From an uncultured Lachnospiraceae bacterium (lineage in GTDB: Bacteria; Bacillota; Clostridia; Lachnospirales; Lachnospiraceae), in contig CANRJM010000003.1 in the NCBI GenBank assembly GCA_947630925.1, positions 121,272 through 185,271 on the forward strand: a stretch of 64,000 nucleotides of DNA, given 5' to 3'. The notes beneath the pieces are model-generated. The model saw nothing but the letters and a program-made list of their open reading frames with translations. It was not told the DNA's origin and ran no database searches. Shown here in pieces: positions 33,682-44,847 of this stretch; the first letter of the stretch is position 1, and each line of letters begins with the position of its first letter. Both the position numbers and the translations under genes were made by a program.

Positions 33682-36144
33682 ATGAACCAAAAATCTGTTC
33701 CCAAAAAAATAGTCTGTTTCTGCCTTACCGGAGCTCTGTTTTTTTCCAGTCTTCCCTTTATCACATTGCCAAAACAGACTGACGCCGCATCTGGCAGCAT
33801 AAAAATCAAATTGGAACCGGATGCGCATTCTTCCTTTCACGATACCAACGGAGACGGCTTTGGCGAGTTTGAAGGCTTTGGCACTTCTTTGTGCTGGTGG
33901 GCAAATCGCTGCGGATACGATGCTTCCCTTACTAATGAAGCAGCAAAACTGCTGTACAACAAAGCGACGGGACTCGGCTTAACAATTGGAAGATATAACA
34001 TTGGCGGAGGCGACAATCCGTCGCACAAACATATTACCCGTTCCGATTCCAAAATGCCCGGATTCTGGTCATCTCCTAAAAAAGTTTCCAATGCGGCAGA
34101 AGGCGCTTCTTATGACGCCTATGACAGTACCTCCGGTTATGCGTGGAATTATAACTGGAATGCTGATTCCAACCAGAAAAACGTTGCCCTCGCATGTCAG
34201 AAGGAAGCCGGAACAGAATTCCAGGCAGAGACATTTTCCAACTCTGCGCCATATTTTATGACAGTCAGCGGCTGCACTTCCGGCTCCAAGGACGGTTCCT
34301 CCACAAATTTAAGATCAGATTCCTACAGTGCGTTTGCAACTTATTTTACGGATGTCACAAAGCATCTGATCACAGCGGACGGATTAAACGTAAAGAGCAT
34401 TTCCGGAATGAATGAACCGGAGTCCTCAGACTGGTCGGCAAACAGCGCCAAACAGGAAGGGTGCCATATTTCTTCAGGAACAGCACAATCCAAACTCCTA
34501 AAGCAGCTTTCGGCAAAGCTTTCCGCTTCCAGACTGAACGCTCTGACACTGGCGGGCATGGATTCCAGCGGCGTTGATACTTCGATCGAATCCGTCCGCA
34601 AATTAAAGGCTTCCGCCCTGTCTGTTTTAGAGCGCATCGACACCCATGCATATATGGATTCCAATATGATCACACTGCGGGAAACGGCGCTCAAAAAGAA
34701 AAAGAATCTTTGGATGTCTGAGGTAGACGGCAATGCCATAGCCGGCAGGAAAGCCGGAGAAATGAGCGCGGCGCTTGGTTTCTCTTCTTATATCCGAAAT
34801 CAATTAAATGGATTGCAGCCTTCCGCATGGATCATGTGGGATGCCATTGATACGCACATTGACACGGCAAACAAAGCTGACTTACAATCTCTTACCAACA
34901 GCGAAAGGATTGCAAAAGATACCTCCGGCTTCTGGGGCGTCCTCTTTGCCAACCACAATACCAAACAGATTATCCGCTCCAAAAAATATTATGCATACGG
35001 ACAATATTCCCGCTATATCCGTCCAGGCTATACTCTGATTGGTTCCAGCGATCAATCTGTTGCCGCTTATGATACAAAAACAAAAACTGTTGTAGTCGTT
35101 ATCACAAATGAATCCGCATCCAATAAAAAATGTGAACTTGATCTGTCACAGTTTAGTTCCATTGCCTCCAACAGTACCGTACAGTCTATCCGTACCAGCG
35201 GCACACTGGAAAAAGGGGAAAACTGGAAAGATGTATCCGGCAGCATTGGCAATACCTTGAACCGTTCCAGCAAAAAATTAAGCACAACCCTGAAAGCAAA
35301 TTCCATTACAACCTATATCTTGTCAAATGTTTCACTGAAAAACACAAAGCAAACCGCCTCATTAAAGAAATTGTCCATTCATCAAAATCAGATATCCGGA
35401 AAAAATCCGGCGGGCGGCAGCGATGCGCTCGGTAATCTGACCGATAAAAATTACTCTACCGAGTACAACTGCAAAAAAGGAAAAGCTGTGATTGACTTAG
35501 GCAGCAAGTGCCGGATCGATGCCATTTCACTAATTGCTTCCTCATTAAATCCAGCCAATTCCAAAGATATCGTATTTTGGGGTTCTAATAATAAAAAATC
35601 ATGGAAAAAGCTCTTTACCATATCGTCGCTGCCCTCCTCTTATACACCAAGCTATATCTGGAGCACCGGCTTTCGGTCAAAGAGCCGCACATTCCGCTAT
35701 ATCATGTTCCGGAAAACTTCCGGCAAAGCAGCATTAACAGAGCTGACCATTTACGGAACCTCCACTGCATCTGCAAATTTGACAAAATATCCTAAAAAAC
35801 TAAAGAATATCAAAAAACTGCCAAAGAAAATCCGTTTAAAGAACAAAAAGAGCGCTAAAGTAATTTCATGGTCCTTTTATCGGGGAAAAAATGATAATAT
35901 GACAAAGAAACAAAAAAAGACAATCCTCCTGACGGCAAATTTAAGAAAAAGTCTGCCGGGATATGGAAAAACAATGATAAAAAACATACCTATTTCCTCC
36001 TCAGCTTACTATAAACTCTTAGGCAAAACTTTTCGAATCTGCAAAAAATCAGGTAAGACAAAACTGATACAGGTTACCCCAAAAAAGAAGAAACAGATCT
36101 ATCTGGTAAATGCAAAAGGTAGAATAAAAAAGGCAGCGCGCTAA
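33682..36144 (+). CDS. Secreted GH30-like endo-beta-1,6-galactanase with F5/8-type domain
   Basis: The 820-residue protein has a signal peptide (about residues 1-35, KIVCFCLTGALFFSSLPFI), then a GH30 barrel with GFGTSLCWWANRCGYD and GLTIGRYNIGGGDNPSH, acid/base glutamate in GMNEPESSDW (about E245) and nucleophile in WMSEVDG (about E347). The start of the barrel matches GH30 enzymes that cut beta-1,6-galactan of type II arabinogalactan. Residues about 560-690 look like an F5/8 (CBM32-type) domain, and the tail is Lys-rich. The divergent GH2 gene fits a shared pathway. Confidence 0.85.
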   Translation: MNQKSVPKKIVCFCLTGALFFSSLPFITLPKQTDAASGSIKIKLEPDAHSSFHDTNGDGFGEFEGFGTSLCWWANRCGYDASLTNEAAKLLYNKATGLGLTIGRYNIGGGDNPSHKHITRSDSKMPGFWSSPKKVSNAAEGASYDAYDSTSGYAWNYNWNADSNQKNVALACQKEAGTEFQAETFSNSAPYFMTVSGCTSGSKDGSSTNLRSDSYSAFATYFTDVTKHLITADGLNVKSISGMNEPESSDWSANSAKQEGCHISSGTAQSKLLKQLSAKLSASRLNALTLAGMDSSGVDTSIESVRKLKASALSVLERIDTHAYMDSNMITLRETALKKKKNLWMSEVDGNAIAGRKAGEMSAALGFSSYIRNQLNGLQPSAWIMWDAIDTHIDTANKADLQSLTNSERIAKDTSGFWGVLFANHNTKQIIRSKKYYAYGQYSRYIRPGYTLIGSSDQSVAAYDTKTKTVVVVITNESASNKKCELDLSQFSSIASNSTVQSIRTSGTLEKGENWKDVSGSIGNTLNRSSKKLSTTLKANSITTYILSNVSLKNTKQTASLKKLSIHQNQISGKNPAGGSDALGNLTDKNYSTEYNCKKGKAVIDLGSKCRIDAISLIASSLNPANSKDIVFWGSNNKKSWKKLFTISSLPSSYTPSYIWSTGFRSKSRTFRYIMFRKTSGKAALTELTIYGTSTASANLTKYPKKLKNIKKLPKKIRLKNKKSAKVISWSFYRGKNDNMTKKQKKTILLTANLRKSLPGYGKTMIKNIPISSSAYYKLLGKTFRICKKSGKTKLIQVTPKKKKQIYLVNAKGRIKKAAR

Positions 36145-36158
36145 CGCTGCCCTTTTTT
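36132..36158. terminator. Bidirectional terminator between convergent genes
   Basis: GGCAGCG at 36132-36138 pairs with CGCTGCC at 36145-36151. T-runs follow on the plus strand and A-runs precede it, so it works in both directions. The stop codon of the GH30-like gene lies in its loop, and the lipoprotein stop lies in the T-run. Confidence 0.9.
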
Positions 36159-36789
36159 ATTCTACAGCTCCCGTCTTATAAACCGTTCCAATTTCCTCCG
36201 CATCGGTAATGCACACTGCATCCGTAACTTTTACCGTTGTCTTAGTATCGGACTTCATATGTGGAAAAGCAATCTGCAGAGACTTAATCTCCGCCACATC
36301 CTTGCCTTCTACCTTATTAAAATCAAATACCATCTGATACGTTCCGTCTCCCGTAATCTTCAAATCATCAGTCTGATAATCGGTCGTCCAGCACTCAATC
36401 TCATCTCCTTTAGAATTGGCTACCATATAATTCCAATAACAGGTTGTAGGATCCACGTCAAAATTACTAACCTCAAAAGTTACTGCAATTGCCTTCGAAC
36501 CTTGTACAAAGCTCTCTGCGTCATAAATCGTCAAAGTCGGATCCCAGATGGTTGCGATTTTAACCCATGAACTGCTGTCATCCTCCATAAAGATATCTTT
36601 TCCATTTAAAGGAAAGGTGTCGGAATTACTCGTTCTGGTTAGCCCGACAGCCGTTGTGTTTGTTTCAGAGCCCGCGGTCTCTGAAGTTGTCCCGGAAGAA
36701 TTTCCCTGCTCCTCCGAAGCGTTACAGCCGCTCAGAGATGCCACAGTAAGAGCCGCGATCAAAGCGGCTGACACGAATTGTTTTCTCAT
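36157..36789 (-). CDS. Small lipoprotein, unknown function
   Basis: The 210-residue product starts MRKQFVSAALIAALTVASLSGC, a clear lipoprotein signal with the modified cysteine at residue 22. A Ser/Thr/Gly linker is followed by a beta-rich domain (WVKIATIWDPTLTIYD, AIAVTFEVSNFDVD, YQMVFDFNKVEGKDVAEIKSL). It might bind a ligand or sugar at the cell surface. ATG 36789 follows GGAGGTATGTATC and is preferred over upstream in-frame starts. It belongs to the carbohydrate island by position only. Confidence 0.75.
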   Translation of the reverse strand: MRKQFVSAALIAALTVASLSGCNASEEQGNSSGTTSETAGSETNTTAVGLTRTSNSDTFPLNGKDIFMEDDSSSWVKIATIWDPTLTIYDAESFVQGSKAIAVTFEVSNFDVDPTTCYWNYMVANSKGDEIECWTTDYQTDDLKITGDGTYQMVFDFNKVEGKDVAEIKSLQIAFPHMKSDTKTTVKVTDAVCITDAEEIGTVYKTGAVE

Positions 36790-37050
36790 GATACATACCT
36801 CCATTCTTTCATGCCGTATCCACATTGCCTCTTATGCACAGACGCAAAAACGATTGTCTGATATTCCAGATATATCTTATACTCCATTCTGGAGCGTTTA
36901 CGCGACAGGGCGATGAGAAAAAACTGTTTACACAGTTCGCGTATGCAGTTTCTCATCTGCCATTATACTCTTCTTGCATTTTTCGGCAAGGAATGATATT
37001 ATCGTAATTGAACAAAATGAACATGATTCTGATAACAAGGAGCTTAGGCA

Positions 37051-37887
37051 ATGTGGTTTATTTATTATCCCGATTTAGAAGACGTAAAAAATTTTCCTTT
37101 TTATACGATTAGTATCGGTCTGCATATCTGGCAGTATCCCACAGAACGCAAAGAGGGTTATGAATATCCTCAGTTTTTATACAGCAATCATGGCCGCGGA
37201 ATACTGGAAACCGAAGGAAAAACAATAGAAATTCCTGAAAATTCTATCATTTTTTTACCTGCAAATGTTCCGCATAAATATGAAGCGATTACCGATATTT
37301 GGGATGTACGCTGGTTTGTTCCATGGGGAAGCGGCGTGCCGTCCTTATTGGAACAATTTCACTTTACAAAATGCAAAGTTTTCCCGATTGCCAGTCTCAG
37401 CTCCTTAGATGAAATTCACAATAAAATTCACATGGCTTTTCAAATCAATACAAAGGACAGTCTGTTTTTTTCTGCTTCTTATACCTACGAATTTATATTT
37501 GAATTTTATAAACAATATCTGCAGTGTACCAACACAACCTCCGTTCAGTACCGGAAACGGCTAACGCCGTTAATTGACTATATCGAACATCATTACTCCG
37601 AAAATCTGACGCAAAAAAACCTATGCAGCCAGATTGAAGTTTCTCCGCAGCATCTATGCCGTATGTTCCAGCAATGCTTAGGTACCCGTCCCATGGAATA
37701 TCTGGCAAAAATACGAATCAACCACGCCTGCGATCTTTTGAGCAAAACCCAAAAGTCCGTCGAAACGATTTCCTATGATGTCGGCTTTAACAACCTGAAT
37801 TATTTCTGTAAGACATTTAAAAAATATACCTCTATGACACCTGGGCAGTATCGGATCGCCAGCCGGACCATCAATACAAATTTTTAA
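37051..37887 (+). CDS. AraC-family transcription regulator
   Basis: The 278-residue protein has an N-terminal cupin-like sensor domain ([45 protein letters not shown]) and a C-terminal double helix-turn-helix ([66 protein letters not shown]). Such proteins usually activate nearby sugar-use genes, here probably the galactan island. Its 3' end overlaps the convergent smpB end by 17 bases. The start follows AAGGAGCTTAGGCA. Confidence 0.9.
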   Translation: MWFIYYPDLEDVKNFPFYTISIGLHIWQYPTERKEGYEYPQFLYSNHGRGILETEGKTIEIPENSIIFLPANVPHKYEAITDIWDVRWFVPWGSGVPSLLEQFHFTKCKVFPIASLSSLDEIHNKIHMAFQINTKDSLFFSASYTYEFIFEFYKQYLQCTNTTSVQYRKRLTPLIDYIEHHYSENLTQKNLCSQIEVSPQHLCRMFQQCLGTRPMEYLAKIRINHACDLLSKTQKSVETISYDVGFNNLNYFCKTFKKYTSMTPGQYRIASRTINTNF

Positions 37888-38338
37888 CCTTAAACTGCCT
37901 CTCCGCTTCACGTCTCTGATCCTTTTTGGCAATATCCTGCCGTTTGTCATACAGCTTCTTTCCTTTTGCCAGACCAATTTCCACCTTCACTAAGCTCCCC
38001 TTAAAATATACGCTGAGAGGGACAATGGTATATCCCTTTTGCGCAATCTGTCCTTCCAGTTTATGGATTTCACTGCGATGGAGCAACAGTTTCTTAATGC
38101 GGAGCGGATCCTTATTAAAGATATTTCCCTTCTCATATGGACTGATATGCATATTGTAGAGAAACACTTCGCCTCTCTCAATACGGATGAAAGCCTCCTT
38201 AAGACTGCACCGGCCCATGCGGAGCGACTTTACCTCTGTACCGGCCAGTTCCACCCCCGCTTCATATTTATCCCCGATAAAATAATCATGAAATGCTTTC
38301 TTATTGTTGGCAATGATCTTTTTGTTTTCTTTTACCAT
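37871..38338 (-). CDS. smpB: SsrA-binding protein SmpB
   Basis: The 155-residue product has all SmpB features: [36 protein letters not shown] and [16 protein letters not shown] near the C-terminus. It binds tmRNA and brings it to stalled ribosomes. The start lies 38 bases inside the end of rnr, so the two are co-translated. ssrA, usually next door, is displaced by the carbohydrate island. The tail overlaps the convergent regulator gene. Confidence 0.97.
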   Translation of the reverse strand: MVKENKKIIANNKKAFHDYFIGDKYEAGVELAGTEVKSLRMGRCSLKEAFIRIERGEVFLYNMHISPYEKGNIFNKDPLRIKKLLLHRSEIHKLEGQIAQKGYTIVPLSVYFKGSLVKVEIGLAKGKKLYDKRQDIAKKDQRREAERQFKVKNLY

Positions 38339-40508
38339 GCCTGTTTCCCTTTCTTATTTTCTCTGCCTCTTCCATTTTCTCATCCTCGGCAATCACAAAA
38401 TCAATCGTCCGCAATATCTTATCAACGTGATCTACCGTTACGCGTAATTTTTGTCCCAGCTTATACGTTTTATGCGTCCGTTCTCCTACCATCTGATACT
38501 GCTCTTCTTCAAAATAATAATAGTCGCCCGGGATATCCGCAACACGAATCATCCCTTCAATCGTATTTGGAAGCTCTACATACATCCCCCATGAAGTGAC
38601 GCCTGAAATAATTCCATCAAAACTCTCTCCTATGAACTGCTCCATATACTCTGCTTTCTTCATCTTTTCCACATCACGTTCGGCATCATCCGCCCGGCGT
38701 TCCAGTGAACTTGCCTGCGCCGTTACTTCAGGAAGTATCTTCTGGTAGTGGGCAATTCGTTTTTCTCCCATCTTCCCATGCAGATTTTCCTTAATGATCC
38801 GATGAATCTGCAGATCCGGATACCGGCGGATTGGCGAAGTAAAATGCGTATAATATTTCATTGCCAGACCGAAATGTCCCTCGCAGCTAACCGTATACTT
38901 TGCCTGCTTCATGGAACGGAGCGTCAGCCTGGCAATCAAAGCCTCTTCCGGTGTCCCGTTCACATTGCATATCAGCTTTTGAAGTTCCTTAGGATGCACT
39001 TCCTCCTCTGCCCCTATCTTAATAGTATAACCAAAATGACTGACAAAGGCATTCAACTCTGAAATTTTTTCTATATCAGGCGGTTCATGCGTCCGATACA
39101 CAAAAGGAAGTTCCTGCCAGAAATATTCTTCTGCCACCGTCTGGTTTGCGGCAAGCATAAATTCTTCAATAATACGGTGCGCGTTATTTCTTTCATAGAT
39201 ACAGACGTCTACGGGTTTCCCTTTCGCATCCAGCGTAATTTTGCTTTCCGGAAAATCAAAATCTATCGAGCCTCTCGAAAAACGACGTTTACGCATAATT
39301 TCCGCCAATTCATACATCCGTTCAAACATTGGAATCAGCTCATGGTATTCCTTTCGTTCCTGTTCATCCTGCTCCTCTATGATTTTATGGACACTTGTAT
39401 ATGACATTCTTCTGTCAACATTGATAACAGCTTCCTCAATACGGTGTTTTATAATCTCTCCTTTTTCATTGATATCCATCATGCAGGACAGCGTCAGACG
39501 ATCTACTCCCTGATTCAGCGAGCAGATTCCATTGGACAGCTTGTGGGGAAGCATTGGAATCACACGATCTATCAGATATACACTGGTTCCACGTTTTAAC
39601 GCTTCTTTATCTAACGGCGAACGTTCCCTGACATACTGCGTGACATCCGCAATATGCACGCCCAGATGATAGATATCTCCTTCCTTTTCCAACGTTATGG
39701 CATCATCCAGATCTTTCGCATCTTCTCCATCAATCGTAACCGTCTGCAGCATCCGATAATCTGCTCTGCCTGCCTTCTCCTCTTCTCTTACTTCATCTGC
39801 AATCTTTTCCACCTCATCCATAACCGGTTCGGGATATTCCTCCGGCAGTCCATATGCTTTCATAATAGATAAAATATCTATCCCCGGGTCATTGACATGT
39901 CCCAGGATTTCCAAAACCCGTCCTTCCGGATTCCGATTCTCACTGCCAAAATCAGTAATTTCCACAACGACTTTGTGGCCGGTCACTGCTCCTTTGGTAT
40001 CTGCCTTTGCAATATAAATATCCTTCGTAAATTTGGGGTTATCTGCTACCACAAATCCAAAACTCTTACTGCTTGAATAGGTGCCTACAATGATATCCGT
40101 TCCTCTCTCCAAAATTGCAACGACTTCCCCCTCCCGCCGTTTCCCTCTCGAACGGCCACTGAGAAGTACCTGTACGCTGTCCCCTTCCATTGCCCCTTTC
40201 GCACTGTGCGCCGAAATATAAATATCTTCCTCTTCACCTTCTACACGAACAAATCCAAAGCCCTTCTTCGTTGCCATATATTTACCTGTAACCAGATTTT
40301 CAACGACTGGTTTCAACCTGCCCCGGTGGCTCATATAAATTTTCCCCTCTGCCAGCAGCTCGTCCAATACCTGTCTGAAATCCCTCTTATCCTTTGCGGG
40401 AACCTGAAGGACCGCCCGCATTTCTTTTACGGTTATCGGCTTATATTCTTTTGACGATATGAATTGAAATATCATTTCCTTCTTCTGATTGAATTCTTCT
40501 CTTGTCAT
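38301..40508 (-). CDS. rnr: Ribonuclease R
   Basis: The 735-residue enzyme has N-terminal cold-shock-like domains ([41 protein letters not shown]), an RNB catalytic domain with [19 protein letters not shown] and [15 protein letters not shown], and a C-terminal S1 domain ([23 protein letters not shown]). It degrades structured RNA 3' to 5' and cooperates with tmRNA-SmpB on faulty mRNAs. ATG 40508 follows GGAGAGGAAACGGAT, better than the ATG at 40529. Confidence 0.96.
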   Translation of the reverse strand: MTREEFNQKKEMIFQFISSKEYKPITVKEMRAVLQVPAKDKRDFRQVLDELLAEGKIYMSHRGRLKPVVENLVTGKYMATKKGFGFVRVEGEEEDIYISAHSAKGAMEGDSVQVLLSGRSRGKRREGEVVAILERGTDIIVGTYSSSKSFGFVVADNPKFTKDIYIAKADTKGAVTGHKVVVEITDFGSENRNPEGRVLEILGHVNDPGIDILSIMKAYGLPEEYPEPVMDEVEKIADEVREEEKAGRADYRMLQTVTIDGEDAKDLDDAITLEKEGDIYHLGVHIADVTQYVRERSPLDKEALKRGTSVYLIDRVIPMLPHKLSNGICSLNQGVDRLTLSCMMDINEKGEIIKHRIEEAVINVDRRMSYTSVHKIIEEQDEQERKEYHELIPMFERMYELAEIMRKRRFSRGSIDFDFPESKITLDAKGKPVDVCIYERNNAHRIIEEFMLAANQTVAEEYFWQELPFVYRTHEPPDIEKISELNAFVSHFGYTIKIGAEEEVHPKELQKLICNVNGTPEEALIARLTLRSMKQAKYTVSCEGHFGLAMKYYTHFTSPIRRYPDLQIHRIIKENLHGKMGEKRIAHYQKILPEVTAQASSLERRADDAERDVEKMKKAEYMEQFIGESFDGIISGVTSWGMYVELPNTIEGMIRVADIPGDYYYFEEEQYQMVGERTHKTYKLGQKLRVTVDHVDKILRTIDFVIAEDEKMEEAEKIRKGNRHGKRKQKDHCQQ

Positions 40509-40536
40509 ATCCGTTTCCTCTCCGTTCATTTCTATA

Positions 40537-40570
40537 AGGGAAAAGAGGATGCTACCGAAATAGCATCCTC
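40537..40570 (-). terminator. Terminator/attenuator between secG and rnr
   Basis: On the minus strand GAGGATGCTA and TAGCATCCTC form a perfect 10-bp stem with a six-base loop, followed by TTTTCCC. The short U-tract would allow some read-through into rnr-smpB. Confidence 0.8.
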
Positions 40571-40579
40571 AGATTCTTC

Positions 40580-40828
40580 TTATGAAAACATCTTAAAGTT
40601 TAGTAATAATGAAATTACGATAAACAATGTACCAAGAATTCTTGTTGCCAAAACAAGTCCGCCCTCCATGGAACGTCCTTTGTTTTTGCCCCAGTACGTC
40701 TCTGCCGCGCCGCTGATAGCGCCGGTAAGTCCCGCCTGTTTCCCTTCCTGCATCAATACAACTATTGTAAGTAATACACATACAATAATATATACAATCA
40801 ACAGGATAGTATGAATTACCTGAACCAT
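40580..40828 (-). CDS. secG: Protein translocase subunit SecG
   Basis: The 82-residue protein has two membrane helices (about residues 4-25 and 55-76) joined by the SecG loop with LMQEGKQAGLTGAISG and ETYWGKNKGRSMEG. SecG assists SecYEG-dependent export. ATG 40828 follows GGAGGAAATACGC. The secG-rnr-smpB order is standard in Firmicutes. Confidence 0.95.
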   Translation of the reverse strand: MVQVIHTILLIVYIIVCVLLTIVVLMQEGKQAGLTGAISGAAETYWGKNKGRSMEGGLVLATRILGTLFIVISLLLNFKMFS

Positions 40829-40911
40829 GCGTATTTCCTCCATTCTATTCTAACTGACTATCTGCCGTCCGATCTGTTCCGGCAGCCTTAGCTCATTTAC
40901 AAACATATTTG

Positions 40912-40940
40912 ATTTTATCATAATATCATGACCTTGTAAA
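40912..40940 (-). promoter_or_regulatory. secG-rnr-smpB promoter
   Basis: On the minus strand TTTACA (40940-40935) and TAAAAT (40917-40912) are 17 bases apart. A short CTGCCG/CGGCAG hairpin lies in the leader before the secG ribosome site. Confidence 0.75.
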
Positions 40941-40963
40941 GACATCTTCCTTTAAAATTCTTT

Positions 40964-42508
40964 TTATTTTTTAACCAGAAGAGATTTTCCCGTCATTTCC
41001 TTTGGCTGCTCTAATCCCATAATCTCAATCAGGGTTGGGGCAATATCCGCCAGACATCCGCCTTCCCTCAGCGTGTATGCGTCGTCATAATTGACCAGAA
41101 TAAACGGCACAGGGTTTGTTGTATGCGCCGTAAACGGTGCGCCGGTCTCATAATCTATCATCTGCTCTGCATTGCCGTGGTCGGCGCAAATAAAGAGGAC
41201 GCCGTTTACTTTTTTCACTGCTTCTACCGCTGCGCCCACGCATTGGTCGATACGCTCTACCGCTGCAATGGCTGCCGGAATTACACCGGTATGGCCTACC
41301 ATATCGGGATTTGCAAAGTTAATCACAATGACATCATATTTTCCGGAAACAATCGCTGCCGTCAGCCTTTCCCCTACCTCAGGCGCGCTCATCTCCGGCT
41401 GCAGGTCATAAGTGGCTACGGCAGGGGATTTTACCAGAGAGCGGTCCTCATTTTTGTTCGGCTCTTCCACGCCTCCGTTGAAGAAAAACGTAACGTGCGC
41501 ATATTTTTCCGTTTCCGCCAGACGAAGCTGCGTCTTTCCGTTCGCCGCCAGAAATTCGCCAAAAGTATTATCAATACTTTCCTTTTCAAAAGCAATCAGC
41601 TTATTTCCAATTGTTTCATCATAATCTGTAAAACATACAAAAGTCAATGGCATGAAACCGTTGACACGGTTAAAATGTTCAAACTTCTCATCACAGAAAG
41701 CCCGCGTAATCTGACGCGCTCTGTCCGGACGGAAATTAAAGAAAATAATCGAATCATTCGCCTTAACTGTAGCTACCGGCTTACCGTCCTCCTCAATTAC
41801 CGTCGGCACGACAAATTCATCATTGACCTCTTCCGCATAGGAATCCGCTACGGCCTGCACAGCATCGGTAGCTTTCTTTCCCTCGCCCGCTACCAGCGCA
41901 TTATATGCTTTCTCTGTACGATCCCAGTTATTATCTCTGTCCATCGCATAATAGCGTCCATGAACGCTGGCAATTTTTCCGACGCCAATCTGCGTCATCT
42001 TCTCCTGCAATTCCTCCATAAATCCTTTTCCGGAGGTAGGCGCCGTATCACGGCCATCCAAAAAAGGATGAACATATACATTCTCAATCCCATTCTGTTT
42101 TGCCAGTTCCAGCAAACCATATAAATGGGTATTATGGCTGTGTACACCGCCATCCGAAAGCAGGCCAAACAGATGAAGGTCTGAACCATGTTTTTTTACA
42201 TTCTCAATTGCAGCTAACAATGCCTTATTTTTAAAGAAATCGCCATCTTCGATTGCTTTTGTGATCCGTGTCAGTTCCTGATAAATAATACGGCCGGCGC
42301 CGATATTCATATGTCCAACCTCAGAATTCCCCATCTGACCATCCGGAAGGCCTACGCTCAGGCCACTGGCATTTCCTTTCTGAAACGGGCATTCTGCCAT
42401 CAGTTGATCCATCACAGGCGTCTTAGCCTGTGCAATCGCATTCCCTTCTTTTTTTTCATTTAATCCATAACCATCAAGTACCATTAATACAACTGGTTTT
42501 CTACTCAT
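40964..42508 (-). CDS. gpmI: 2,3-bisphosphoglycerate-independent phosphoglycerate mutase
   Basis: The 514-residue enzyme has the alkaline-phosphatase-like metal motifs VVLMVLDGYGLN at the start, QMGNSEVGHMNIGAGR with the catalytic serine, HPFLDGRDTAP, and FICADHGNAEQM with ANPDMVGHTG near the end. It interconverts 3- and 2-phosphoglycerate in glycolysis with Mn or other divalent metals. It lies in the glycolytic cluster, separated from tpiA by a chemoreceptor gene. Confidence 0.97.
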   Translation of the reverse strand: MSRKPVVLMVLDGYGLNEKKEGNAIAQAKTPVMDQLMAECPFQKGNASGLSVGLPDGQMGNSEVGHMNIGAGRIIYQELTRITKAIEDGDFFKNKALLAAIENVKKHGSDLHLFGLLSDGGVHSHNTHLYGLLELAKQNGIENVYVHPFLDGRDTAPTSGKGFMEELQEKMTQIGVGKIASVHGRYYAMDRDNNWDRTEKAYNALVAGEGKKATDAVQAVADSYAEEVNDEFVVPTVIEEDGKPVATVKANDSIIFFNFRPDRARQITRAFCDEKFEHFNRVNGFMPLTFVCFTDYDETIGNKLIAFEKESIDNTFGEFLAANGKTQLRLAETEKYAHVTFFFNGGVEEPNKNEDRSLVKSPAVATYDLQPEMSAPEVGERLTAAIVSGKYDVIVINFANPDMVGHTGVIPAAIAAVERIDQCVGAAVEAVKKVNGVLFICADHGNAEQMIDYETGAPFTAHTTNPVPFILVNYDDAYTLREGGCLADIAPTLIEIMGLEQPKEMTGKSLLVKK

Positions 42509-42613
42509 AATCTCTTTCCTTTCTTTCCGGTATACTCATTGTCATTCCTTGCAAAAGGGCAAAACCATAAATCAACAGGAAATGGCGCAACGGGTAAACC
42601 GGATATCTGAATT

Positions 42614-44602
42614 TTAATAGGAATATCTGCTCAAACTCTTCTTTAAATACTCTAGCGACTGGCGCATCTCCTTGCTCGTACGCGCACTCTTCTCTGCTGT
42701 GGACGAGTTATTCTGCGTTTCATTCGTAATCTGTTCCAAAGCCTGGCTGATTTGCTTGATCGACTCGCTCTGCTCAGACGTCGCATTGGAAATCTCACGA
42801 ATCAGCTTACCGGTACTCTGGTTCTCCTGTGATACCTTCTGCAAAGAATCCACCGTTACATTTAAACTTTCCATGCCTTCCTGAATGCTCTTACGGGTTT
42901 TCTCAATCAAATCGGTCGTATCCGCTGCCGCCTTATTACATCTTTCCGCCAACTCCCGGATCTCAGCAGCCACAACGGCAAAGCCCTTGCCGGATTCTCC
43001 CGCACGGGAAGCCTCTACCGATGCATTCATAGACAGTAGATTCGTCTGCGATGCAATATTCTGCATCAATCTGGTAATATTGCCAATTTCATTGGAATTT
43101 GCCTCAATCACATCCATGGCTGCAACCAGATTTTTCAGATTACGGTTGCTCTCTTCCAGTTCCTGCTCTACGGCAACCATCATCCGATCCGCATTTCTGG
43201 TATTATCATTATTGCTTTTTACCTTCTCGGAAATATCTGTCAGCGTTGCATTCAGCTCTTCCTCCGCCTCTGCCTGATTTGTTGTCCCTGCAGCAAGTAC
43301 CTGCGCAACAGAGTCAAAATCCGTTACTTCCATAATAAATTTATTCGTAGATAAGTCAATCTGTTTAATCGTATTCCCAATTCCATCATTTACTGCCGAA
43401 AGCGACCTTGCCAGATTACTAAATTCTCCCTGAAAATCCTGCGATATCTCTTCTCCAAAATTCCCTTCTGCGATCCTCTGGACAAATACATTGATTTCCT
43501 GTATGATGCTCCGAAGCGTGCCAATCGTCTTATTCAGATTATTTAAAAGTTCCGCACTCTCATCTTTTCCGCGAACCTTTGGTACTACGGTTGTCAAATC
43601 GCCTTCTGATAATTGCTTCAGGCGTGTCAGACACAGCTTAATCGGCTTCGTAACTGTATATGCAACAAGAGCGATTAACAGGATGGCAATCAGCAGAGAA
43701 GCAATCGTAGCAATGCCAAAGCCCCGCAACAGAGAATCTGCTTCCTGATTTAAAACGCTCTCTTCGGTCATAATAGCCATAACCCAGCCGCAGCTTGCAA
43801 CTTTTCCGGTAAAAATATGCCTTGTCACATTGTCATAGTCTTTTACTGCAAGATCGTTGACGCTTTCTTCATTGTCTTTTTGAAGCTGCTTTACCAGACT
43901 GGCATAAGGATTTCCTTCCAATGCATCCAACTTCTGTGGTTCGTCATCCACAAAACCGTAATCCTCGTTTGGATGCACCATCAGTCCCATATCCTGATCG
44001 ATCAGCATGGTATAACTATTTCCCTCCACCTTACACTGATTCACAACTTCTACAATCTCATCAATAAAAATATCCTCCGAAAGCACTCCGGCAAATTGTC
44101 CGTTCCACTGAACCTGTTTGGATATTGTAATGACATCCCTGCCGGAATCGGCATCCTTATATGGCGTATCAAAATACAGGCCATCTGTTTCCTTTGCTCC
44201 CAAAAACCAGGCACGCTGCGTAAAATCAACCGTTCCATCCGGCTCATAACCACTGCCCGATGCCATTTGATTCTGCTGATTGGTAAAGTAAATGTCATAC
44301 AGGGTATCATCAATTGCATTCTGCTTCTCTAACATTTTGCTTAAAAAGTTTTTCTGCGCATGATAGGAAACAATCTTCTCTGTCTCCATTGTGGATGCCA
44401 CCGTCTCAAGATAAGTGGCGTAACCATTGATCCACTGATCGATTTGTTTTGCACTGTTCTCCGCCTGCAGTTCCGCATTCCTGCTTTCCTTTTTATACAG
44501 GCTTTCCGATGCAATATGATAGCTGATAACACTGGTCAGCATCAGACAGATTACACAGATAATACATGTTGTACACATTAACTTTGCTTTTAAACTTCTC
44601 AT
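42614..44602 (-). CDS. Methyl-accepting chemotaxis protein (dCache type)
   Basis: The 662-residue receptor has a first membrane helix (about residues 10-28), an extracellular double-Cache-like domain ([42 protein letters not shown]), a second helix (about 292-315), a HAMP domain ([21 protein letters not shown]) and a signalling domain with the tip region [19 protein letters not shown] and [14 protein letters not shown]. It senses small molecules outside the cell and signals to CheA. It interrupts the glycolytic gene order between tpiA and gpmI. Confidence 0.95.
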   Translation of the reverse strand: MRSLKAKLMCTTCIICVICLMLTSVISYHIASESLYKKESRNAELQAENSAKQIDQWINGYATYLETVASTMETEKIVSYHAQKNFLSKMLEKQNAIDDTLYDIYFTNQQNQMASGSGYEPDGTVDFTQRAWFLGAKETDGLYFDTPYKDADSGRDVITISKQVQWNGQFAGVLSEDIFIDEIVEVVNQCKVEGNSYTMLIDQDMGLMVHPNEDYGFVDDEPQKLDALEGNPYASLVKQLQKDNEESVNDLAVKDYDNVTRHIFTGKVASCGWVMAIMTEESVLNQEADSLLRGFGIATIASLLIAILLIALVAYTVTKPIKLCLTRLKQLSEGDLTTVVPKVRGKDESAELLNNLNKTIGTLRSIIQEINVFVQRIAEGNFGEEISQDFQGEFSNLARSLSAVNDGIGNTIKQIDLSTNKFIMEVTDFDSVAQVLAAGTTNQAEAEEELNATLTDISEKVKSNNDNTRNADRMMVAVEQELEESNRNLKNLVAAMDVIEANSNEIGNITRLMQNIASQTNLLSMNASVEASRAGESGKGFAVVAAEIRELAERCNKAAADTTDLIEKTRKSIQEGMESLNVTVDSLQKVSQENQSTGKLIREISNATSEQSESIKQISQALEQITNETQNNSSTAEKSARTSKEMRQSLEYLKKSLSRYSY

Positions 44603-44742
44603 TCTCTATCCTCCATTTTAGCATATTGCTTTTGGTATCCGACATCCGCCCCTGTCAGGGATATAGATTCCTGTAGATATCATGATGGAATACTCTGGGG
44701 ATCCATATCAAAAGATCATGCAAAATCATATGTGAATATGAC

Positions 44743-44790
44743 AACCCCCGTTCCAATCAGCATATGTACTAACAGCAACGGGGTTTTATT
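44743..44790. terminator. Hairpin downstream of tpiA
   Basis: AACCCC(C)GTT at 44743-44752 pairs with AACGGGGTT at 44777-44785, with a long loop. The T-run lies on the plus strand, so it looks better oriented for plus-strand transcription, although tpiA is on the minus strand. The 245-base gap between tpiA and the chemoreceptor otherwise holds nothing recognised. Confidence 0.45.
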
Positions 44791-44847
44791 CATGACCATA
44801 GAAAAAACTTTCAGAGCGTGTTTTCTATTGTTTGCGCAAATATTCTG

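Noticed and set aside
41123..42124. Plus-strand frame of 333 codons opposite gpmI
   Set aside because: The minus strand encodes a full phosphoglycerate mutase with all catalytic motifs; the opposite frame has implausible composition.
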